From Dyella sp. M7H15-1 (lineage in GTDB: Bacteria > Pseudomonadota > Gammaproteobacteria > Xanthomonadales > Rhodanobacteraceae), in assembly GCF_004114615.1 (NCBI RefSeq), contig NZ_CP035300.1:620001-684000 (forward strand): 64,000 bases of DNA, in the 5' to 3' direction. Below are positions 36,685 through 48,331 of the stretch, in pieces. How positions within the stretch are numbered: the stretch's first letter is position 1; each line of letters begins with the position of its first letter. The notes beneath the pieces are model-generated. The model made no database searches. It was given only the letters and a program-made list of their open reading frames with translations, and was not told the origin of the DNA. The position numbers and the translations under genes are program-made.

Positions 36685-37652
36685 ATGTTCAAGCTTATGC
36701 TGTACGTGACGAACAACGCCCACCCGATAACCTTCTGCTGCAAGTCATACAACGTGGCCTGCGTTCACAACCCAAACGTTTGCCATCCTGGCTGTTCTAC
36801 GATGAACAAGGTTCGGCCCTGTTCGAACAAATCTGCGAACAGCCCGAGTACTACCTGACACGCGCCGAAATCGCATTGCTTGGCGCGCACGCTGGCGAGA
36901 TTGCCAAAGTGCTTGGCCCGGATGTGCGCCTGGTCGAATACGGCAGCGGCCATGCGATCAAGACACGATTGCTGCTGGAGCATCTCGCCACGCCGGTAGC
37001 GTGGGTGCCGATCGAGCTTTCGTCGGCGCCATTGCGGCTGAGCATGCAACGTATGGAGCAACATTTTCCCGAACTTCCCATTCAGCCATTGACCGTGGAT
37101 TTCACCCGATCGTTAAGGTTGCCGGTTTCGCCGCGTGTTCCGCGTCGCACGGTGGTGTATTTCCCCGGTTCCACCATCGGCAACTTTGATGATCGCGAAG
37201 CCGCGCAATTGCTGCGCAAGATGCGCGGCGAGATGGGTGACAATGGTGGCATCCTGATCGGTGTGGACCTGAAAAAAGACAAGGCTATTATCGAAGCTGC
37301 CTACAACGATCGCGCGGGTGTCACCGCGCAATTCACGCTCAACATGCTGGCGCGCCTCAATCGCGAGCTGGGTTGCAATTTCGAACTGGGTGGATTCTGT
37401 CACCGCGCGCATTACAACGCGATGGCTGGCCGCATCGAAACACATATTCTCAGTCGTCACGAACAGCGTGTGTGCGTGGGACGTTTGCAGGTCTTGTTCC
37501 GCGAAGATGAGGCGATGCTGGTGGAATACAGTTACAAGTATTCGCTGGAGGATTTTGCTGCGCTGGCAGCCACCGCCGGGCTAGTGGTGCAGCATGTCTG
37601 GTTTGATCCAGACCAGATGTTCAGTCTGCAGTACCTCGCTCGTGCGAACTAG
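36681..37652 (+). CDS. egtD: Histidine N-alpha-trimethyltransferase EgtD
   Basis: Makes hercynine from histidine with three S-adenosylmethionine, the first step of ergothioneine synthesis. The 323 residues carry the family N-terminus ('PSWLFYDEQGSALFEQICEQ', 'PEYYLTRAE'), the SAM-binding 'LVEYGSGHAIKTRLLLEHL' and 'VYFPGSTIGNF'. ATG 36681 overlaps the egtB stop (ATGA). The stop codon TAG (37650-37652) is made of the target dinucleotide TA plus the first base of IS copy 3; removal of the IS restores TAA, so the protein is unchanged. Confidence 0.94.
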   Translation: MNVQAYAVRDEQRPPDNLLLQVIQRGLRSQPKRLPSWLFYDEQGSALFEQICEQPEYYLTRAEIALLGAHAGEIAKVLGPDVRLVEYGSGHAIKTRLLLEHLATPVAWVPIELSSAPLRLSMQRMEQHFPELPIQPLTVDFTRSLRLPVSPRVPRRTVVYFPGSTIGNFDDREAAQLLRKMRGEMGDNGGILIGVDLKKDKAIIEAAYNDRAGVTAQFTLNMLARLNRELGCNFELGGFCHRAHYNAMAGRIETHILSRHEQRVCVGRLQVLFREDEAMLVEYSYKYSLEDFAALAATAGLVVQHVWFDPDQMFSLQYLARAN

Positions 37653-38496
37653 AGCATGTCGTCATAAGATTCTGAGCCACATGACGAGGCAGCGAATTTG
37701 CACAGCGGCAAGGAAAGAGGACAGATTCTTCGCGTAGCGTGTCGCCACACCACGCCACTGTTTCAGGTACAAAAACGCATTCTCAACCAGGTGGCGATGA
37801 CGATACAGGTACGTGTCGTAGTCGCGCGGCTCTTTTCGGTTTTTACGTGGCGGAATATGCGCCTGCATGCCTTGCTCATGAGCCTGCTCAACAATGGCAT
37901 CACTGTCATAACCTTTGTCGGCCATGAGATGCTCAGCAGGAATGTCTTTGATCAGTTCCGCAGCCTGCGAACAATCTGCCCGGGTACCCTCTGTAACAAG
38001 AATTCGGACTGGCATACCATGCGCATCCACGGCCAAATGTATCTTGGTGTTGCGCCCCCTTTTGTGAGACCTATGCCCTGATTGCCGCCACGAGCTCCCG
38101 CTGCATGAGGATGAACCTTGCAGTGACTGGCATCGATCATCAGCCACTCAAAGTCCGGCTCATCCATCACACGTTCCAACAGACCTTCCCATGTGCCGTT
38201 ATCGCGCCAGCGACAAAAGCGCCGATGGGTATTCTTCCAATCGCCGTACTCGGGTGGTAAATCTCGCCACGGCGCTCCGGTGCGAAGTATCCAGAACACT
38301 GCGTTGATGAATTGCCGATTATCTTTGGCTACACGCCCCCATCGGCCCGCTTGACCCGGCAAATGGGGTTCAAGCAAACCCCATTTTTCATCGGAGATGT
38401 CATGGCGTCGATAGGCCGCAGTCACAGAGGATTCCATCCAGCAAGATTCCATGGCGGGTAGTTAACCATATTTCAACACCTCATGACGACAGGCTC
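37652..38496 (-). mobile_element. IS5-family insertion sequence, copy 3
   Basis: 845 bp, flanked by TA (37650-37651 and 38497-38498). It sits in the stop codon of egtD and is oriented like copy 2. Confidence 0.95.
37662..38437 (-). CDS. IS5-family transposase, two frames (copy 3)
   Basis: N-terminal frame from ATG 38437 ('MESSVTAAYRRHDISDEKWG') to 37952, C-terminal frame ending at 37662, with the same -1 heptamer in the overlap. A base change (CGATGG to CCATGG near 38452) creates an upstream in-frame ATG adding five residues (to 38452) not available in copies 1 and 2. Confidence 0.9.
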
Positions 38497-38941
38497 TAAT
38501 CATTGATCTTGCTTTGCGAGTCACAGATACCCGATAAGCCCGCTCATGAAATTAATAAATATTCCATCAAGGCTTAACGCTATGTTTGCCTGGCATGCAG
38601 TAAGAAATACAACCTAAATTGCATCGCCCCATGCCAGACCGGGAGCTACCCCGGTCAATAACTATCCCTCAGCGCGAGCCCGAGCACGATCGCAAGCACA
38701 AGCACAAGCATCGTGTTCCACCGACGCTAGGCTGTTGTGAATGAGCGTTTCTTGCATGGAGCAGTGACAAGGCTTCACCTGAAGAAAGCGGTGTGTCGTA
38801 AGGGGCGGCCACCGTCATGTGGCGTGCATCGCGCCACGAACGATCGGCCATCCAACCACCTATAACGAGCCCCCGAATCGGCTCGGGGGGTGATGTTGTC
38901 ACCAATACCATCGCAAGTTTACCCGTGGGAGGGTACGGTTT
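38497..38941. other. Non-coding region before the GloVer-repeat gene
   Basis: 445 bases with no supported gene. It contains a short repeat AAGCACAAGCACAAGC near 38696-38711 and a GC-rich hairpin near 38866-38890 (CCCCCGA...TCGGGGG) about 50 bases before the start codon, which may act in the leader of the downstream mRNA. No riboswitch consensus recognised. Confidence 0.5.
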
Positions 38942-41575
38942 ATGAAACGTCATGCTTTGGTTCAACCGCGCTGGCTCGCGCTGTGTGTGATGAATGCGTT
39001 GTGTCTGGGCGTAGCGCCGCTCGCGCTGGCCCAATCCACCCCGCCAGTGCCCTACACCTTAACCTGGATTCCGAATCTGACCGGCACCAGCGCCGGTTCG
39101 GCTGCTGGCGTGAACAACGCCGTCCAAGCCATCGGCAGTCTGCGCAACGCCTCCGGCACGTATGCCGCGTTCCTGTTCAACAATGGCGCCCCCGCACCGC
39201 TCGAACTGACGCCCTTGTCGGGCACGCTCTCCAGCGTGGCGGCGGGGATCAACAGCGCCAGCACCGCGGTGGGCACGCGCACGTTATCCGTCGCGGTGTC
39301 ACGCAAGTCTTCGTGCACGATCACGCATGCGTTTGTCTATACCAGCCAAATGGTGGACATAGGCACGTTGAACAACAGTCAGCCGTGCAATCTCAGTGCC
39401 GGCTTTGCCATCAATAGCCAAGGACAAGTGATCGGCTCGAGTTCGACCGGCACCAATGTGCATCCGTTTTTGATCAGCGCACCGTACACCCCCGGCACCA
39501 TGCAAGACCTCGGCACCCTCAATGGCCCCTCCGGATTACTGAGCCAAGCATCGGCCTTTGGCATCAATAGCAGTGGACAAGTGGTGGGTACCAGCCTGGC
39601 CGGCGGTACGAAAACCCCGGCCGCGCACGCGTTTCTGACCTCCGCCCCGTATGCCGCGGCGAATATGCAGGATTTAGGCGCCTTGGGCAGCGGCAGTGTG
39701 GCGGTGGCGTACGGCGTCAACGACAGCGGTGCGGTGGTGGGCGTCAGTGCCTTGAAGGGTTTGCAGGGATCGCACGCGTTTCTCACCGTATCGCCGTATG
39801 GCGCCGCCCAGCGACAGGATTTGTATACGCTCGCCGGCCAGGCCGCGACGGTATCCAGTACCGCGTATGCGATCAACAATGCCAACCAGATTGTCGGCGC
39901 CAGCTCCTGGAGTACCAGCAACCCGAATGCGCAGCATGCGTTTGTGTACCAGAACGGCGCGATGACGGACCTTAACACGCTGATGCCCGCGAGCCAGCTC
40001 AACGGCGGTGTCTTGACCACCGCTTACGCGATCGACAGCAACGGCGATATCAGCGGGACCGGCACGCTCGCCAACGGGGTGACGGAAGGGTTTATCGCCG
40101 CACCGTTTGAAATCACCAGCATCAGTCCCAACAGTGGCGCAGCCAATACCAGCAATCTCCCCGCCGTCACCCTGACCGGCGATGGCTTTGTCGGGGCGAC
40201 CAGCGTGAACGTGACCCTGGGTAGCAGCAGCACGTCGGTCACCAACTTCAGCGTGAGCAACAACGGCACCCAGATCAGCTTCGTCCCGCCGGCGGAGCCG
40301 GCCGGTAGCTATGCCGTGACGGTGTCCAATGCATCAGTCACCACCAACGCGGTGACGTACACGTATGTGATGCCCACGCCCCTCGAGCAGGTGCTCTATG
40401 CGTTTAAGGGCGCCCCCAACGATGGCGCCAACCCTTATGGCGGACTGATCCGAGGCGCGAGCGGCAATCTGTATGGCACGACTGCTGGCGGCGGTGACAG
40501 CAACGACGGCACGGTGTTTGAACTCGTCTGCCAAAGCAATGGCGTGGGAGGATGTAGCGCTTACACGGAAACCGTGCTCTATCAGTTCCAAGGGACGGCA
40601 GCAGGGGATGGCGCCCTGCCTGCTGCTGGACTGATCCGGGACGGGAGCGGCAATCTGTATGGCACGACCAGTGGCGGCGGTGACAACAACAACGACGGCA
40701 CGGTGTTTGAACTCGTCTGCCAAAGCAATGGTGCGGGGGGATGTAGCGGTTACACGGAAACCGTGCTCTATCAGTTCCAAGGGGGGAATGATGGCTCCGA
40801 ACCCAGTGTCGGATTGTTTCAAGACGAACAGGGCAATCTCTACGGCACCACATACTTCGGTGGTGCCAGTGGTTTCGGTACGGTTTTCAAACTCGCTCCC
40901 AATGGCTCGGGAGGAGGGTACACGGAAAGCGTGATCTATACGTTTACGGGAGGGAGCGATGGCCGCAATCCCTATGGGCAGCTCATCCAAGACGCGAGCG
41001 GTAATCTAGATGGCACCACATACTACGGTGGTGCTAGCGATGACGGTACGGTTTTCAGACTCGCTCCTGATGGTTTGGGAGGGTACACGGAAAACGTGCT
41101 CTATGCGTTTAAGGGAGGGGCCGATGGAAGCGGCCCCATAGCGGGACTCGTCGGAGGTATTGTTGCGAGCAGCAATCTCTATGGCACCACATACCAAGGT
41201 GGTGCTAGTAACGCCGGCACGGTTTTCGAACTCGCGCCCAATGGCTCGGGAGGGTACACGGAAAGCGTGCTCTATGCGTTTACGGGAGGCAGCGATGGAA
41301 GCGCCCCCATAGCGGGACTCATCCAGGACGCGAGCGGCAATCTATATAGCACGACCGTCTTTGGTGGCGCCTACGGCCAAGGCACGGTTTTCAAACTCAC
41401 TCCCAATGGCTTTGGTGGGTACACGGAAAATGTGCTCTATGCGTTTACGGGTGGGAACGATGGCGGCAATCCCTATGCAGGAGCACTCATCCAGGACGGG
41501 ATTGGCAATCTGTATGGCACGACAGTTTATGGTGGCACCTACAACGACGGCACGGTTTTTAAGATCACACCCTGA
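38942..41575 (+). CDS. Large exported repeat protein (HAF and GloVer repeats)
   Basis: An 877-residue protein with a signal peptide (cut after 'APLALAQ', residue 30). Residues about 35-385 hold repeats of the extracellular HAF type ('AFGINSSGQVVGTS', 'YGVNDSGAVVGVS', 'AYAINNANQIVGAS'). An IPT/TIG Ig-like domain follows ('ITSISPNSGAANTSNLPAVT', about 393-480). The rest is seven tandem repeats of about 55-60 residues with the core 'GNLYGTT..GG....GTVF.L', the GloVer repeat. No C-terminal membrane anchor or sorting motif is visible after the last repeat ('GTVFKITP'). Beta-propeller-like folding and a secreted or surface role are inferred. Transcribed away from IS copy 3. Confidence 0.88.
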   Translation: MKRHALVQPRWLALCVMNALCLGVAPLALAQSTPPVPYTLTWIPNLTGTSAGSAAGVNNAVQAIGSLRNASGTYAAFLFNNGAPAPLELTPLSGTLSSVAAGINSASTAVGTRTLSVAVSRKSSCTITHAFVYTSQMVDIGTLNNSQPCNLSAGFAINSQGQVIGSSSTGTNVHPFLISAPYTPGTMQDLGTLNGPSGLLSQASAFGINSSGQVVGTSLAGGTKTPAAHAFLTSAPYAAANMQDLGALGSGSVAVAYGVNDSGAVVGVSALKGLQGSHAFLTVSPYGAAQRQDLYTLAGQAATVSSTAYAINNANQIVGASSWSTSNPNAQHAFVYQNGAMTDLNTLMPASQLNGGVLTTAYAIDSNGDISGTGTLANGVTEGFIAAPFEITSISPNSGAANTSNLPAVTLTGDGFVGATSVNVTLGSSSTSVTNFSVSNNGTQISFVPPAEPAGSYAVTVSNASVTTNAVTYTYVMPTPLEQVLYAFKGAPNDGANPYGGLIRGASGNLYGTTAGGGDSNDGTVFELVCQSNGVGGCSAYTETVLYQFQGTAAGDGALPAAGLIRDGSGNLYGTTSGGGDNNNDGTVFELVCQSNGAGGCSGYTETVLYQFQGGNDGSEPSVGLFQDEQGNLYGTTYFGGASGFGTVFKLAPNGSGGGYTESVIYTFTGGSDGRNPYGQLIQDASGNLDGTTYYGGASDDGTVFRLAPDGLGGYTENVLYAFKGGADGSGPIAGLVGGIVASSNLYGTTYQGGASNAGTVFELAPNGSGGYTESVLYAFTGGSDGSAPIAGLIQDASGNLYSTTVFGGAYGQGTVFKLTPNGFGGYTENVLYAFTGGNDGGNPYAGALIQDGIGNLYGTTVYGGTYNDGTVFKITP

Positions 41576-41656
41576 GGTCATTTGAGCTAAGGCGTTGCCT
41601 TACCCGGTTGGGCGCACGACTGACGAGGCATCCCTCCTCCACCCGGAGCGAGGGAC

Positions 41657-41761
41657 AATGCTCCGAACTTAAAGGCCGAACGAACACCGGGGATTCCATG
41701 CTCGTCATCCCAGCTTTCGCTGGGATGACGGCACATTGAAATGACGTTTAAGTTCCGAGTT
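41657..41761. repeat. MITE-like inverted-repeat element enclosing a REP palindrome
   Basis: CAATGCTCCGAACTTAAAG at 41657 and TTTAAGTTCCGAG near 41749-41761 form imperfect inverted ends. The same end sequence bounds the 179-bp element at 60703-60881. Inside lies the perfect palindrome CGTCATCCCAGC-TTTC-GCTGGGATGACG (41703-41730). Confidence 0.55.
41703..41730. repeat. REP-like palindrome
   Basis: Perfect 12-bp arms CGTCATCCCAGC/GCTGGGATGACG with a TTTC loop between two convergent genes. Related in core sequence (GTCATCCC/GGGATGAC) to 30922-30971. Confidence 0.7.
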
Positions 41762-41812
41762 AGGTTGCCCTTGGAGGAGGCCGATAGATAGATCGCGGGG
41801 TACCTTAAGTGG

Positions 41813-45265
<3,453 letters not shown>

Positions 45266-45381
45266 GGGGCGCTAGGCGGGGCGCGGGTTGCCGACGTGGA
45301 ACCAGCAAGTGTAGCGCGTTGGGGGTGGGGGACCCATCATGCCGTCATGGTTGCGATAACCCGCCTATTGTCGTAGACCAG

Positions 45382-45541
45382 CTCCCTCTCCCCGTCGGGG
45401 AGAGGGTTGGGGTGAGGGGTCAACCTCGCGCAATGTTTGGTTGCTCTATGGATGATTCGAAGAGCAAAACGTGCTCGCATAGGTTGAGCTTTCCGCAAGC
45501 CCCACCCCTCACCCTAGCCCTCTCCCACAGGGGAGAGGGAC
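45382..45541. repeat. Paired intergenic inverted repeats (CCCTCTCCC type)
   Basis: Two hairpins, CCCTCTCCCCGTCGGGGAGAGGG (about 45383-45405) and CCCTCTCCCACAGGGGAGAGGG (about 45518-45539), face each other. The segments beside them (GGTTGGGGTGAGGGG and CCCCTCACCCTAGCC) are complementary too, so the whole 160 bases can fold. This is a well-known style of intergenic repeat in xanthomonads. Function unknown. Confidence 0.7.
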
Positions 45542-45546
45542 AGAGT

Positions 45547-46164
45547 TCATAGCTTCAAGCTGATCTGTGCGGTACCCGGTTCGCCTGGCACCCTTTGGGC
45601 GACAAAACCCCATTCACGGCACAGGTCAAGCATCGGGCGGTTTTCCATCAGCACATAGCCCCACAATTCATCGAGGCCGCGACGACGGCATTCGTCGACT
45701 AGTTGCCGCATCAGCCTTGCGCCAAGGCCGACACGCGTCCATTCGCGTTCCACCAGTACCGAGAATTCGGCGCTGTTGGCGACCATGTCGACAAAGATGC
45801 GACCTACACCACGCAGCTCGACGGGCTTTACCGTTTCGTCCATCAGTACATAGGCGGCTTCCAGCTCCGGGTCGATCTCGCACAGGCGCTGCGCCATCGA
45901 GATCGGCAGTTCCGCCATCGCATGCATGAAGCGGCGGCGCACGTCCTGTGGCGACAGGCGCTTGAAGCAGCGCTGCACGGCAGCGACGTCGTCCGGTTCG
46001 ATAGCACGCATCACCAGTTCGCGGCCATCGGCGGTATGCACCACCTCGCCCTTGGGTGTGGTGATGATGCGGGGATAGGCGAAACGCTTGCTGCTGCGCG
46101 GTGGCGGCAGGGCGTGTCGAGAGTGGGATCCAAAATCGCGAGCAGGGGTCATAAATATGCCCAT
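45547..46164 (-). CDS. GNAT-family N-acetyltransferase
   Basis: A 205-residue protein. After about 40 variable residues comes a GNAT domain with 'LVMRAIEPDDVAAVQRCFKR', the acetyl-CoA pyrophosphate-binding stretch 'REWTRVGLGARLMRQLVDEC' (R-x-x-G-x-G/A variant RVGLGA) and 'YVLMENRPMLDLCREWGF'. It resembles the stand-alone GNAT domain related to protein acetyltransferase Pat. Substrate unknown; regulation of acyl-CoA synthetases is one possibility from the family. Confidence 0.85.
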   Translation of the reverse strand: MGIFMTPARDFGSHSRHALPPPRSSKRFAYPRIITTPKGEVVHTADGRELVMRAIEPDDVAAVQRCFKRLSPQDVRRRFMHAMAELPISMAQRLCEIDPELEAAYVLMDETVKPVELRGVGRIFVDMVANSAEFSVLVEREWTRVGLGARLMRQLVDECRRRGLDELWGYVLMENRPMLDLCREWGFVAQRVPGEPGTAQISLKL

Positions 46165-46253
46165 ACTTTAGCGTATTGTTTGCGCTGCAGCATGAATGAA
46201 TCGGAATGATTCAGTCTGGTACTGCCTGTCAGGGCAGCGTCTATCGCTCGAGA

Positions 46254-47192
46254 TTAACGGCCTCGCTTTGATGGCGATAGCCGATTCTTCTGCATGGAAT
46301 GGGCTGCGTCAGCCGCTTCGCCGTCCTGCACCAGCCAATCCAGCCGCCATTTGGCTGCGCGTTCCTGCGACAGCAGACGGGCCATCGCCTGCAAGGGTTC
46401 GCGCAGCCCCTGATCGAGATTCCACGGCGCATTGAGGATGACCATGCCTGATCCGTTCAAGCGCAGCGGCGAATCATCCGAATGCACCAGCAATTCCGCG
46501 CGCAAGACACGTCTGGCTCCACAGTGCTGCAACCCGCGCAGGAACGGTTGTACCTGGCTGCGCAGCTTGATCGGATACCAGATCGCGTAGATGCCGGTGG
46601 GCCAGCGTTGCAAGGCAGCTTTCAATGCGGCTTCGATCAGGCGGTATTCCGTTTCCTGCGCTTCGTAAGGTGGATCGATCAGCACCAATCCGCGTTTTTC
46701 CTTCGGTGGCAACAAAGCTTTCAGTGCTTCATAACCGTTGCGGTTATGCACATGCACGCGATGATCGTGGTGGAACAGTTCGCGCAGCAAGCGGGTTTCT
46801 TCGGGGTGCAATTCGCACAGATAAGCACTATCGATGTCGCGCATGGCCCGGGCGGCTTGCAAGGGCGAACCTGGATAAAGCTTCAGGCCGTGTTCGTTGC
46901 CGGGCAGCACAAGGATGGCATCGAGCCAATGGCGAAGCAGCGGCGGCAAGGTTTGCTGGGGCGTGTCGCCGTGTCGCAGGTCCGGAAACAACAAACGCGC
47001 GATGCCATCGCGGTATTCGCCGGTCTTGTCGGCCTCTTCGTTATCCAGTGCATAGCAACCGCTGCCGGCATGCGTGTCGATCAGTGCAAAAGGTGTTTCT
47101 TTTGCCTGCAACGCCTGGATCAGCGCAAACAGCACGCTGTGCTTGAGGACGTCGGCGAAATTGCCTGCGTGATAGGCGTGGCGATAATTCAT
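46254..47192 (-). CDS. rlmJ: 23S rRNA (adenine-2030 N6)-methyltransferase
   Basis: RlmJ methylates A2030 of 23S rRNA. The 312 residues start with the conserved 'MNYRHAYHAGNFADVLKH' and contain 'LIDTHAGSGCY' (SAM site) and the N6-methyltransferase motif 'LVLIDPPYEAQ' (about 165-175). Slightly longer than the 280-residue E. coli protein through its C-terminus. Confidence 0.95.
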   Translation of the reverse strand: MNYRHAYHAGNFADVLKHSVLFALIQALQAKETPFALIDTHAGSGCYALDNEEADKTGEYRDGIARLLFPDLRHGDTPQQTLPPLLRHWLDAILVLPGNEHGLKLYPGSPLQAARAMRDIDSAYLCELHPEETRLLRELFHHDHRVHVHNRNGYEALKALLPPKEKRGLVLIDPPYEAQETEYRLIEAALKAALQRWPTGIYAIWYPIKLRSQVQPFLRGLQHCGARRVLRAELLVHSDDSPLRLNGSGMVILNAPWNLDQGLREPLQAMARLLSQERAAKWRLDWLVQDGEAADAAHSMQKNRLSPSKRGR

Positions 47193-47271
47193 GGCGGTCG
47201 TGGCAAATTGGGGGCTTAAGGCAACGCTGAATGTTATAGCTTCGTTGGGTAACCCAACGAATGGGGTAGCA

Positions 47272-48213
47272 TCAATCGAGATGGTGGCTCTCGGCTGTAC
47301 CTAGCAATTCCGGCTGGATGGCTACCTCATCCTTACGATGCAGCAGTGGATACGCAAACACCGCCGCCAGAATCACCACCACGCCTGCGTAGAACCAGCC
47401 ATCGAGCTGGCGTTGTTCGCCCAGCAACAGCATGGCCAGCACGATCGCGTAGACTGGCTCCAGGTTGGTGATCATCTGCATGGCAAAGGCGCTGACATGG
47501 CGCAATGCCACCAGTGCCAGGCTGAACGGCAACAGGGTGCAGCCGAATGCGAGCAGGATCAGCAGCAGGGCATCGTGCGTATCCGGTAGTGGGTAGGCGG
47601 GTCCGGCATGCGGCAACAGCGGTGCCAGCAAGCTAAGAAAGATGGCGCCTGTACCCAGTTCGATGCAGGTTACGGTCAATGGCTCGCCGTGTTCCACCAG
47701 GCGCTTGTTGAGCGAACCGAACAGCGCTACGAACAAAGCCGATAGCACGCCAACCGCAATACCCAAGCGCATATGGCTCGGCACGCCACCTGCCACCATG
47801 GCCACGCCCGGAACCACGGCAATAGCCATCAAAACTTCGCGCAGATCGAAGCGGCGGCGTGTCAGCCATGGCTCGACGAACGCAAGGAACGCCGGCCCTA
47901 ATGCCATACACGTTGCACCCACCGAGGCATTGGCGAGTTTGATAGCGGCATAGAAAGTCAACCAGTGCAGCGACACCAGCACGCCGATGCAGGCATAGGC
48001 CAGTCGCAGACGCACCGTCATGGCACGCAAACCGCGCCACACGCGCGGCAGCAACAGCAGGGCGCCGGTCACCAGCAACATGCGCCACCACACCAGCGAC
48101 AGGGCGGGCAGGGTGATCAGTTTGCCAAGGATGGCGGTGACGCCCCAGAGCAGCACGCAAAAATGGATTTGCAGGCGGGCTTTGTTGACGGACTGCATGA
48201 GGATGCGGATCAA
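47272..48213 (-). CDS. EamA/DMT-family membrane transporter
   Basis: A 313-residue protein with about ten hydrophobic helices arranged as two EamA repeats (e.g. 'FCVLLWGVTAILGKLITLPA' and 'ALVALRHVSAFAMQMITNLE', the latter followed by 'PVYAIVLAMLLLGEQRQ'), the pattern of drug/metabolite exporters. An internal ATG at residue 6-7 may be the true start. Substrate unknown. Confidence 0.88.
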   Translation of the reverse strand: MIRILMQSVNKARLQIHFCVLLWGVTAILGKLITLPALSLVWWRMLLVTGALLLLPRVWRGLRAMTVRLRLAYACIGVLVSLHWLTFYAAIKLANASVGATCMALGPAFLAFVEPWLTRRRFDLREVLMAIAVVPGVAMVAGGVPSHMRLGIAVGVLSALFVALFGSLNKRLVEHGEPLTVTCIELGTGAIFLSLLAPLLPHAGPAYPLPDTHDALLLILLAFGCTLLPFSLALVALRHVSAFAMQMITNLEPVYAIVLAMLLLGEQRQLDGWFYAGVVVILAAVFAYPLLHRKDEVAIQPELLGTAESHHLD

Positions 48214-48270
48214 GGGGGACGGCGGCCATTCTAGCTGGCGAATGCGGATAGGTAATGGCGCATCGCCTTG

Positions 48271-48308
48271 TTGCCCGTCGTCCCGGCGTAGGCCGGGTCG
48301 ACGGGCAA
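48271..48308. repeat. REP-like palindrome
   Basis: TTGCCCGTCG...CGACGGGCAA with inner CCCGGC/GCCGGG, between two minus-strand genes. Related to the other GTCGTCCCGG-type palindromes in the window. Confidence 0.65.
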
Positions 48309-48331
48309 GGGATGTAAGTCACGTTTGCGGT

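Noticed and set aside
34358-38496. Firm call of a composite transposon carrying egtB-egtD
   Set aside because: A TA target duplication is too short to prove a joint insertion, and the copy in the egtD stop codon fits an independent insertion; reported only as a possibility.
38640-38941. A c-di-GMP riboswitch in the leader of the GloVer-repeat gene
   Set aside because: Hairpins are present but none of the conserved GEMM positions could be recognised.
40380-41575. CRISPR-like or minisatellite array suggested by regularly spaced repeats
   Set aside because: The repeats are protein-coding GloVer units of about 170 bases in one open frame, with no spacers of constant length.
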